From the NCBI GenBank assembly GCA_009838075.1, contig VXSG01000093.1, positions 34,233 through 98,232 of the forward strand: a stretch of DNA of 64,000 bases, in the 5' to 3' direction. This DNA is from Boseongicola sp. SB0665_bin_10 (GTDB lineage Bacteria > Pseudomonadota > Alphaproteobacteria > Rhodobacterales > Rhodobacteraceae). Shown piece after piece: positions 35,644 through 42,737 of this stretch. Numbering within the stretch: position 1 is the stretch's first letter; each line of letters begins with the position of its first letter. The position numbers and the translations under genes were made by a program. The notes beneath the pieces were generated by a model. It did no database searches, was not told the DNA's origin, and worked only from the letters and a program-made list of their open reading frames with translations.

Positions 35644-36032
35644 ATTCATACCTGCTCGACACGAATGCGTTCTCGATGGCCCTGACCGCCGACCCCCGGT
35701 TGCCAGAACGGGCCCATGATCGAATGCGCGAGGCCGATCGTCTGGTGGTTTCGGTCATCTCGCTATACGAAATCGGACTGAAAGTCAGGTTGGGCAAGTG
35801 GCCTGAAATGACCGCCCACGTCGAAAGCCTGGAACGGCGAGCAGACTCCGATGGCTACGATCTGATTCCGCTGACCGCAGCGGCGTGCCTGGATGCTTCG
35901 ATGCTTGAATGGGATCACCGTGACCCGTTTGACCGCATGATTGCAGCCGTCGCCCGGCTGGAAACCCTGCCGGTGATATCCTCCGATCAGGCCTTTGACG
36001 GGATTGGCATCGAAAGACACTGGACCGCTTGA
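35640..36032 (+). CDS. PIN-domain toxin (VapC-like ribonuclease)
   Basis: The 130-residue protein is a full PIN domain with the acidic metal site Asp7 (LLDTNAF), Glu44 (SLYEIGLK), Asp95 and Asp98 (HRDPFDRMIAA). It should cleave RNA when free of the antitoxin. It starts with GTG overlapping the antitoxin stop by 4 bases, so translation is coupled. The sequence looks intact and no substitution of the acidic quartet is seen. The family is spread horizontally, and gaps of about 600-700 bp flank the pair. Confidence 0.9.
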   Translation: MNSYLLDTNAFSMALTADPRLPERAHDRMREADRLVVSVISLYEIGLKVRLGKWPEMTAHVESLERRADSDGYDLIPLTAAACLDASMLEWDHRDPFDRMIAAVARLETLPVISSDQAFDGIGIERHWTA

Positions 36033-36714
36033 CTGGTGCCGACGTCGCGCGACCGCCATCTCTGCTGCCTGCGCGGACCAAGACGCTGAACCAGGCCGTC
36101 TTGCCATCGTGCAAGTCCCGCACCAGCGTCGCCGTGACACGCAAGGACAGCGGCGCGACGTGACGCGCTCCCCGGAGGCGGTGCCACGGCATCGGCCAAG
36201 CAGCCCGGACTGCCGGTCAGAAGACGCCCGGTCCTTCTGCATTGGAACTGGCCACCGGGCGGGAAGCAAACCATTGGTATCTTCGCTCTTCCAGCAAGTC
36301 AGCTTCGTGTGCGGGCATCGTATTGGAACGTCATTCAATCGATCGCTTGCGCTGCGGCCCGCCGGCTGGCTCGCTGCCCCGGCTGACCGGACAGGGGCGG
36401 TTTCGTGTTCCCGGATGCCGGCGGCTTTCAACTTCCCCGCTCGCCGGAGCAGAATTGCCCATTCCATGTCGAGCCAGCCGGACACTCGGGAGTCGGGGGA
36501 GAGCCGGTCACGGACATCTTGCAGTTGCACGGTTCTCTTATCGTCGCTGCCATCGTCGGGAGCCGGCGGTCGACCGGGCGGCGGAGCGACCGAGCACGAT
36601 GGCGATCCCGGCCCTCGCGCGGTTGCCGATTTCGACCGTCGACTGCCCGCGCTTCGGCGACATTTGAACAACCACCATGGAGCAACGGCAGGCGTTTCGA
36701 CAGGGGCCGAGATC
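36033..36714. other. Gap with no recognisable gene
   Basis: About 680 bases lie between the PIN gene and the DUF2306 gene. Open frames exist on both strands, but their composition is that of shadow frames and I match none to a family. Confidence 0.45.
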
Positions 36715-37215
36715 CTAGTTCGAGCTGGTCAATCGCGCGCGTCGCGAGACGGCGTGGAGCCACCACGCACAACCCGCTCCCGTGAGTGCAAGCACCACGA
36801 CGAATCCCGCCACCGGGGCCTCGGGAAACAGGATGCGGCTCATGAGCCGCCCGGGAAACAGCGTGAACGCCCCGGTGAGCATCAGCGCCAGCAGGTAGAT
36901 TGCCTGCATGCGAGTGCGATGCGCCGCGATCCTGCCAGCGCGCGCCTCGCGCACTCCCAGCCAGAGCTGCCAAAGCGTCAGGAGGCTCAACAAGTGGATC
37001 GGACTGAACGGACCCACCATGCGGATGCTGTGGATGAACAGCCCGCTTGCCGCAAGCGCGGCCATGGACAGGACCCAGGCATATCCCGCACGCCTGTGCC
37101 AACGATCGCGGCTGCGCCGCGCAAGCGCGATCGGTCCCAGCACGATGGCCAGCACGGCGGCAAAGACATGCATCTGGATGATCGGCCCTGCTGCCAAATA
37201 AGGTTGAATGGTCAT
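36715..37215 (-). CDS. DUF2306 membrane protein
   Basis: The 166-residue protein has about five hydrophobic segments (for example HVFAAVLAIVLGPIAL, then AIYLLALMLTGAFTLF). Between them lie conserved polar signatures: RRAGYAWVLSM, FSPIHLLSLLTL and the HRTRMQ cytosolic loop typical of DUF2306. The function is not established; the His and Arg residues have led to suggestions of a redox or proton role. The ATG follows GGAGACCGGC. It is divergent from a LytTR regulator gene 91 bases away, a recurring pairing that suggests direct control. Confidence 0.8.
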   Translation of the reverse strand: MTIQPYLAAGPIIQMHVFAAVLAIVLGPIALARRSRDRWHRRAGYAWVLSMAALAASGLFIHSIRMVGPFSPIHLLSLLTLWQLWLGVREARAGRIAAHRTRMQAIYLLALMLTGAFTLFPGRLMSRILFPEAPVAGFVVVLALTGAGCAWWLHAVSRRARLTSSN

Positions 37216-37306
37216 GCCGGTCTCCGGTTTCGCCCGTCGATGACTTGTTCAAGCCTGCAGATTGCGCCACATCCAAGGCAGAGTTCGCAGATGACAGGAC
37301 CGGTTC

Positions 37307-38080
37307 GTGGCCGACGGCTTCGCACAATTTACGCTTCGCAAACTGCGTGCGCATCTGGGCGACTACCGCGTGCAAGTCGTGGTGCTGGGGGTCGGGCTGA
37401 TGCTGGGCATTTCCGGGCCGTTCGAAACGGGCGAGGTGATGCGGTTCCTGCCCCGGATCGCCTATTGGGTGGGTATCGTGGCCTCGACCTACCTGATCGG
37501 CAGCATCATAACGTTGTCACTTCGGCCCCGCCTGGAACACCACCCGCTCTGGTTTCGCGCCAGCCTGACCGGATTGGCGCTGGGCTGCGGGATCAATCTC
37601 TTCGTGCAGACCGTCAATTTCCTCATCTGGCCGATCGTGGTGGGCGAACAACTCGAGGGCCTGGCCACTCTCGCACTCAGCATCCTGGTGCTGTGTCTGG
37701 TCATCTCGACCGTGTTCGAACTGGTGGGCCTTGAAGATCAGGCTGGCATCAATGACAACTTGCCGCCCCTGCTCGACCGCCTGCCGCACGGAAAGCGCGG
37801 TGCGCTCGTCGCGCTGTCGGTCGAAGACCACTACACGCGCGTGCGAACCACCAAGGGTGAAGAGCTGCTGCTGCTGCGCCTCAGCGACGCGATCCGCGAG
37901 ACCGCGCCGGTGGACGGCCTGCAGGTGCACCGCTCGCACTGGGTGGCAAGTGAACATGTGGCGGGCGCGCGCCGCGACGGCGACCGCACGCTCCTGATCC
38001 TTCGGGACGGGAAAGAGGTTCCGGTCAGTCGCGCGAACATCCCGGCCGCCCGTGAGGCTGGCCTGCTGCCACGAAATTGA
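37307..38080 (+). CDS. Membrane-bound LytTR-family transcriptional regulator
   Basis: The 257-residue protein has four hydrophobic helices in the first 145 residues (VVVLGVGLMLGISG, IAYWVGIVASTYLIGSII, LGCGINLFVQTVNFLIW, LATLALSILVLCLVIS). A C-terminal LytTR DNA-binding domain follows (about 165-250: VALSVEDHYTRVRT, LLRLSDAIRE, GLQVHRSHWV, VPVSRANI). There is no receiver domain, so the membrane part probably senses the signal itself. The start is GTG. It presumably regulates the divergent DUF2306 gene and itself. Confidence 0.85.
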   Translation: MADGFAQFTLRKLRAHLGDYRVQVVVLGVGLMLGISGPFETGEVMRFLPRIAYWVGIVASTYLIGSIITLSLRPRLEHHPLWFRASLTGLALGCGINLFVQTVNFLIWPIVVGEQLEGLATLALSILVLCLVISTVFELVGLEDQAGINDNLPPLLDRLPHGKRGALVALSVEDHYTRVRTTKGEELLLLRLSDAIRETAPVDGLQVHRSHWVASEHVAGARRDGDRTLLILRDGKEVPVSRANIPAAREAGLLPRN

Positions 38081-38466
38081 CCAGGATGGCGCAGAACGTC
38101 TCCCGGGCGCTGCACTCATTGCCTGGAGGCTGTCCCTGCGTGTCCCGGAACTCCTGCCGCGAGGGTGAACCCTGGTTGCAAGAGCGCAATACTGCTGACT
38201 CCCGCAATTGGATCGGTCCAGCGGCCTGGATGCAACATGGCCCCTGCTGAGGGACACTGCACCAGAACACCCGGAATGCTGCAAGCGTTCCAGATCCAGA
38301 CTTCAACCACGACGACCCTTTCGCCATTGGCTGCCCGCCAAGCGTGACCCGGTTGTTCGCGTCACCCTGCGGGGATCAAGCCGCCCTCAAGCCGGGCCTG
38401 CCACCAGCCACAAGGGGCCTTCGGCAATTCCGCAGTTCAGCCTCTCGAAAACCTGAATCCTCGCCG
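38081..38466. other. Gap with no recognisable gene
   Basis: About 390 bases lie between the convergent LytTR and SDR genes. I see no gene-like frame and no strong hairpin. Confidence 0.45.
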
Positions 38467-39240
38467 TCAAACACCGATCCCGGCCGTCAGCCCTCCGTCA
38501 ATCAAGTAGTCGCCTCCGGTGCAGAACCCCGCACGATCGCTGCAAAGAAACGCGATCAACTCGCTCGTCTCCTCGACAGTCCCGACCCGGCCAACCGGGT
38601 GGGCCTTGCCGAAACCCTCAATGACTTCCTCGATGGGACTGCCTTCACCCGCGACAGTCTGCGCCGCGAACTCAAGGAGAGGCGTCCGCACCGACCCCGG
38701 GCTAATGGAATTCACGCGGATGCCGTCCTTTGCCGCGTCGACAGCCTGTGCCCTCGTCAACGCGTGAATTCCTCCCTTGCTGGTAGCATAGGCCAGAACC
38801 TCGTTCTGGTTGGCGTGGCCCTGGACCGAAGACACATGGACGATCGCCCCGCCGCCCCGTTGCTTCATGAAGGGATAGGCGAAGTGCGAAGTCAGGAAAC
38901 ACGAGGTCAGGTTGGTTGCGATGACCTGGTTCCAGTGGTCGATGTCCGTCGACTCCGTCGTTCCGTAGGTTTGAATGGCCGCCGCATTCACGACGACGTC
39001 AATCCCTCCGTTGCTGCCGACATCAAATATCCATGACCCCAGCTGCGCAGGCTGCGTGACGTCAACCTCGGCCACGGTCACGTCCAGCCCGTCGGCCTCG
39101 TTCCATGCCCTTTCGTTATGCGCCGCGGCATTCCCGCAGACGTGCACGGTTGCGCCTTCCCGGGCGAACTTCAGCGCCGCCCCCAGTCCAATGCCGCTTG
39201 AGCCCGTGACCACCGCCACCTTGCCGTCGAATTCTCCCAT
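38467..39240 (-). CDS. Short-chain dehydrogenase/reductase, probably sugar dehydrogenase
   Basis: The 257-residue classical SDR has the cofactor loop VTGSSGIGLG, the NAAA strand, catalytic Ser in HVSSVQ and the Tyr-Lys pair in YATSKGG, then SPGSVRTPL. It should oxidise a secondary alcohol with NAD(P). It is the last of three co-directional genes with a lactonase-like amidohydrolase and a PfkB kinase, which suggests sugar or sugar-acid oxidation (for example fucose- or rhamnose-type non-phosphorylated routes). The ATG at 39240 follows GGGAAGGGG; a longer upstream frame overlaps the amidohydrolase and is not SDR-like. Confidence 0.85.
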   Translation of the reverse strand: MGEFDGKVAVVTGSSGIGLGAALKFAREGATVHVCGNAAAHNERAWNEADGLDVTVAEVDVTQPAQLGSWIFDVGSNGGIDVVVNAAAIQTYGTTESTDIDHWNQVIATNLTSCFLTSHFAYPFMKQRGGGAIVHVSSVQGHANQNEVLAYATSKGGIHALTRAQAVDAAKDGIRVNSISPGSVRTPLLEFAAQTVAGEGSPIEEVIEGFGKAHPVGRVGTVEETSELIAFLCSDRAGFCTGGDYLIDGGLTAGIGV

Positions 39241-39259
39241 GCCGACTGCCCCTTCCCAA

Positions 39260-40114
39260 CTACTTCGCGTTAGCGGAATCAGGTGCCCGCATCCTGTAGG
39301 CACGCGCAGCGTTGCCGCCGAGGATCGCACTCCTTTCGTCCTCGGCAAGCCCGGAAAGAAGCTCCCCGGTCGCTTCCACCCACTGCCCGTAGGAACTCGC
39401 CAAGGTGCAGACGGGCCAGTCGCTGCCCCAGACGAGCCGGTCCGGTCCGAACGTGTCCAGAAGATGATCCACGTACGGGCGCAAGTCATCGACGGTCCAG
39501 TCGGCCCGCGCTTCGGTCACAAGGCCTGACAGCTTGCAAAATGCCGAGGTCCCGGATGCGAGTGCCGCCATGTCCTGATGCCAGCCGTCCATGATCCCGT
39601 CTCGGATCATCGGCTTCGAGCCGTGATCAATGACGGTTCGCATGTTCGGATGACGCGCCAAGAGCTCTCGCAACGCCGGTAGATGCCGCGGCAGGGTCAG
39701 GGCGTCGAAGGTAAGGTCGGCCGCAATCAGGGCCCCGAATGTGGTGACAAGCCCTTCGCCCAGCATCCAGTCGTCGTCGGCGATGTCCTGGATCATCGGG
39801 CGCAGGCCCACCAAGGCCGATTGCCCTGCGAGGCGCGCGATTTCGCCAGGCGCGCGCGGGTCCTCGAAGTCAACCCAGCCAACGACACCCCTGATGAAGG
39901 GTTGCTCGCGCGCGAGACCAATCATGAATTCCGTTTCCGCAACGGTCGGCGCGGCCTGTACGAGAATCGTGCCGTCAATGCCCGCCTCGGTCAACAAGGG
40001 CCCCAGGTCGTCCGGAAGGAAGTCGCGGTAGATCGGCTCCATCTCCGACGTGAGCCAACCGTAGTCCCCGCGCGCCAATGACCAGAAGTGTTGATGCGCG
40101 TCGATACGGGTCAT
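39260..40114 (-). CDS. Amidohydrolase-family lactonase-like protein
   Basis: The 284-residue TIM-barrel hydrolase begins with the metal-binding motif RIDAHQHFW. It continues with FIRGVVGWVDFEDP, LVGLRPMIQDI, TVIDHGSKP and the C-terminal LVWGSDWPVC with the catalytic Asp. This is the subgroup containing L-fuconolactonase and 2-pyrone-4,6-dicarboxylate hydrolase. The ATG at 40114 follows TGGAG and lies 4 bases after the kinase stop; the SDR starts 19 bases after its end. With an SDR next to it, hydrolysis of a sugar lactone is the simplest reading. Confidence 0.85.
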   Translation of the reverse strand: MTRIDAHQHFWSLARGDYGWLTSEMEPIYRDFLPDDLGPLLTEAGIDGTILVQAAPTVAETEFMIGLAREQPFIRGVVGWVDFEDPRAPGEIARLAGQSALVGLRPMIQDIADDDWMLGEGLVTTFGALIAADLTFDALTLPRHLPALRELLARHPNMRTVIDHGSKPMIRDGIMDGWHQDMAALASGTSAFCKLSGLVTEARADWTVDDLRPYVDHLLDTFGPDRLVWGSDWPVCTLASSYGQWVEATGELLSGLAEDERSAILGGNAARAYRMRAPDSANAK

Positions 40115-40118
40115 CCGA

Positions 40119-41051
40119 TCATTCTCCAAGACATTCCAGAACCGAGTTCAAGCCAGGCGGATCGCACCCGGATTCCATGCAATTCAAGGATGCAGCAGCG
40201 GTTCCGAACGCCAGCACGTCTTCTACCGATGCCCGATCCAGCCGGTCAAGCGCCTCGACCCGCAGTCGCCCGGCGCGAGACAAGGCCGCAAGCACGCCGG
40301 CATGGAAGGTGTCTCCCGCGCCGATGCTGTCCTGTACATCTATCTCGTGCGCCGAAACGTCCACCCGACCTCCGGCCCACCAGGCCGATGCGCCTTCGGC
40401 TCCCCGGGACACGATCACCAGGCGCGTCAGGCCGTCGAGCAGACCGTCCGCCACTTCCTCCTCACTTGCTGACGGATGAAGAAACGCGAGATCCTCGTCC
40501 GACAGGCGGACGATGTGGCTGGCCGTCGAGACCCGGGCAATGCACCTGCGATAGGCTTCCTTGTCCGGCACCAGGCTCGGACGGCAATTCGGATCCAGGG
40601 ACACGACCATGCGAGATGATGCCTGCTCGGCCAAGTCCACATAGGCGCTTGCAGGAGGGTCAGCGAACAGCGTGAGGGATCCGAAGTGCAATGCTTCGGC
40701 TGCAGGCAACGGCCCCGTCAGGCCCGGCCAGAGCCGACCTGCCGAAGCGCTGTCATAAAATGCATAGCGCGCCTCGCCGTCGGCCAGACTGACAAAGGCC
40801 AGAGTGCTGTCGTCGCCGCTTCGGCTGACGTTGGCGGTTCCGATGCCTTCGCGGACCATGTGGTCGTGAAGCATGTCACCGAACAGGTCGGTGGAGAGAG
40901 CGCCAACGAAGGAGACATCCTGCTCCAGACGCGCCAGGGCCGTCGCCGCATTCAACACGGCGCCACCGGGCCTCGGCACGAACGCGGCCGCGCCGTTCGC
41001 CTGCTTCACCGGAACGAAGTCAATCAATGCGTCGCCGCCGCAAAGGATCAC
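40119..41051 (-). CDS. PfkB-family carbohydrate kinase (fructokinase-like)
   Basis: The 310-residue kinase has the N-terminal CGGDALIDFVPV, the substrate-binding PGGAVLNAATALARL, SLDPNCRPSLV and the catalytic anion-hole motif DSIGAGDTFHAG. It should phosphorylate a sugar such as fructose or a 2-keto-3-deoxy sugar acid. The start is GTG at 41051 with GGGAGGGA upstream. The frame stays open for over 100 codons further upstream with oddly protein-like composition, but kinase homology begins only at the GTG. It is the first gene of the kinase-lactonase-SDR trio. Confidence 0.87.
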   Translation of the reverse strand: MILCGGDALIDFVPVKQANGAAAFVPRPGGAVLNAATALARLEQDVSFVGALSTDLFGDMLHDHMVREGIGTANVSRSGDDSTLAFVSLADGEARYAFYDSASAGRLWPGLTGPLPAAEALHFGSLTLFADPPASAYVDLAEQASSRMVVSLDPNCRPSLVPDKEAYRRCIARVSTASHIVRLSDEDLAFLHPSASEEEVADGLLDGLTRLVIVSRGAEGASAWWAGGRVDVSAHEIDVQDSIGAGDTFHAGVLAALSRAGRLRVEALDRLDRASVEDVLAFGTAAASLNCMESGCDPPGLNSVLECLGE

Positions 41052-41491
41052 CGGTTCCCTCCCTGTTGGCCCTGCCCCATAGCGCAACCGAACCGGCGTT
41101 GTCACGTCATCGATCAGGGCGACCTGCCAATTGAAGGATTCAACCGGGATCAGGTCGACAGCCTCAGCACCTTTGAACTCGATACGGAATCGAAGGCAAA
41201 GGTCGCCCATGAACGGTTGGGTGGTGGGAATCACCCGAACAACGCGACGAATGTCGGAACGTTTGAGACGATGAACGCCCTTCTCGAGGCCTGGTGCCAA
41301 CACGCCAGAATTTGTTGCAAGGGACGAAACTCTTGCAGTAGACCATGTCTTGCAACAACAAGAGGGGCTAGGCGCGCTTCTTCTTGCCGGGATTGGGCCT
41401 CCTGCGCGCAAAGGACACAATCACCCAAGATGGCGCTCTGTTGGCGGCTCGATGCCGCTTCGCGAGCGCGGTTCCCGAAGGAATGCATCTT
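41052..41491. other. Gap upstream of the kinase, with a long in-frame open stretch
   Basis: About 440 bases lie between divergent genes. On the minus strand the kinase frame is open to about 41420. Its middle part (DIRRVVRVIPTTQPFMGDL, FKGAEAVDLIPVESFNW) looks more like protein than like shadow sequence, yet I recognise no family. It may be a remnant fused in frame. No promoter could be assigned. Confidence 0.35.
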
Positions 41492-41800
41492 ATGACTCGC
41501 ATGCAGAGAATCAGGGCGAAAAGGAATGCCCGCCATCGCAAGAGACTTGATGCGGCGGCTCAGACCGTCCGCGACATTGCGAAACAACATGGCCTGGATG
41601 TCGGTTTCTTTGGCAGCTACGCCCGTGGTTCCACAGGACCGAGGTCCGATCTCGACATTCTTGTTCTGGGTCGCGAGTCTTCAAATGACACGAGAGCCTT
41701 CATGCGAGATGTCGAGCGGACGTTCGTAGACAGGAACCTGGACATGGACATCGTTTTCGAGAAGGACATGGACCGTCGTCCGATGGACGTCGTTAGATGA
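41492..41800 (+). CDS. MNT-type nucleotidyltransferase (antitoxin of an MNT/HEPN pair)
   Basis: The 102-residue minimal nucleotidyltransferase has the signature GFFGSYARGS followed by SDLDILVLG (about 38-60) and a later acidic strand, LDMDIVF. In MNT/HEPN modules the MNT protein inactivates the HEPN RNase toxin, in studied cases by AMPylating it. The ATG at 41492 follows GAAGGA; two nearby in-frame ATGs (three codons before, three codons after) are alternatives. The stop overlaps the next gene's start (ATGA), typical of the module. Confidence 0.83.
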   Translation: MTRMQRIRAKRNARHRKRLDAAAQTVRDIAKQHGLDVGFFGSYARGSTGPRSDLDILVLGRESSNDTRAFMRDVERTFVDRNLDMDIVFEKDMDRRPMDVVR

Positions 41801-42327
41801 GAATCAACTCTCCGGACCCCCTGTTCAGCAGAATCAATGCAAGTCTTCTTCGCATCAACGATGATCTCTCTCATGCCAAGGCCATTCGTGAAGCGATGAA
41901 GGACGTCAAATCCGACTTGATCATGTCCGGACTGGACGACAGTATCGGGCCATCTTTGCATAACGTGTTTTGCGGCATCGAGGACATCCTTGGTGACATC
42001 GCGGAAACTGTGGATGGAGAGAAGCCGTTCGGGGGAGGATGGCACAGCAAGCTTCTCGATCAGATGTCACATCCAACGTCGCTGCGTCCGGCTGTCATCG
42101 AAAATGACGAGGAACTCAGGGATCTCATGCGTTTTCGTCACGTTTTCCGCAAGACTTACGGCAAGCCGCTTCGACATGAGGAAATCCTTGCAAGGCTTAC
42201 GGTAACCGACGAGACAATTCTTCCGAATCCTCTTTCCGCATTGCAGGTCTTTCGATCCTTTCTTGAGACAAGCACCCAAGAGACCTCAACTGAAAGCAAC
42301 GAGAGCGAGTCAGCGACCCCTCCCTGA
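41797..42327 (+). CDS. HepT-like HEPN protein (toxin of the MNT/HEPN pair), motif altered
   Basis: The 176-residue, mostly helical protein has the HepT-like blocks LHNVFCGIEDILGDIAE, GGGWHSKLLDQMS, LRPAVI and RFRHVFRKTYG. HEPN RNases use an R-x(4-6)-H motif. In the relatives I remember, this strand reads RHxxRHxY, whereas here the second His position is Lys (FRKTY). An R-x6-H spacing (RDLMRFRH) still exists, so loss of activity is possible but not certain. It is 4 bases overlapped with the MNT gene. The C-terminal tail is low-complexity Glu/Ser/Thr. The pair is less GC-rich than neighbouring operons, suggesting acquisition. Confidence 0.75.
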   Translation: MRINSPDPLFSRINASLLRINDDLSHAKAIREAMKDVKSDLIMSGLDDSIGPSLHNVFCGIEDILGDIAETVDGEKPFGGGWHSKLLDQMSHPTSLRPAVIENDEELRDLMRFRHVFRKTYGKPLRHEEILARLTVTDETILPNPLSALQVFRSFLETSTQETSTESNESESATPP

Positions 42328-42336
42328 AGGGAGGGG
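42317..42336 (+). terminator. Hairpin over the HEPN stop codon
   Basis: CCCCTCCC (42317-42324) and GGGAGGGG (42329-42336) form a perfect 8-bp GC-rich stem around a TGAA loop whose TGA is the HEPN stop codon. No U-tract follows, so intrinsic termination is uncertain; 3'-end stabilisation is also possible. Confidence 0.5.
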
Positions 42337-42737
42337 CTTGAGGAGCGAAAGTTCCGAGAGCCCGTGCTGACCAGCACTGGAAAGGAGACAATGAAAGACT
42401 GGCAAGTCTCTGGAATCGAGATCATGGCGAACCGGACACGCCGAAGAGCCAAGCAGATGCCTTGCCGGTCCACCTGCGATCGGTCGGCACTGAAGTCGAG
42501 CCGGAAACTGGCTTCCGCTCTGGTCGAGGAGTACACTTTCACGACCGGGTTTTGACTGCCCGATCGGTTGACGAAGGAACCGTGGTCAATTTGCGGTGGG
42601 ACGTGACCGCTGGAATTGACAATCCAATGCTGCATTCGAATGAGTGCGGCGTTTCTACGAAGGCATGCTGATGTTCCAAGATGTAAGACAGCAACACTTA
42701 ACCATTCGGCCGACAGTATTCACAAAGGGGTGGCCCC
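42337..42737. other. Gap upstream of the E1 operon, no gene recognised
   Basis: About 400 bases. Several short plus-strand frames exist but none is family-like. The promoter of the E1 operon should lie here; I cannot place it. Confidence 0.45.
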
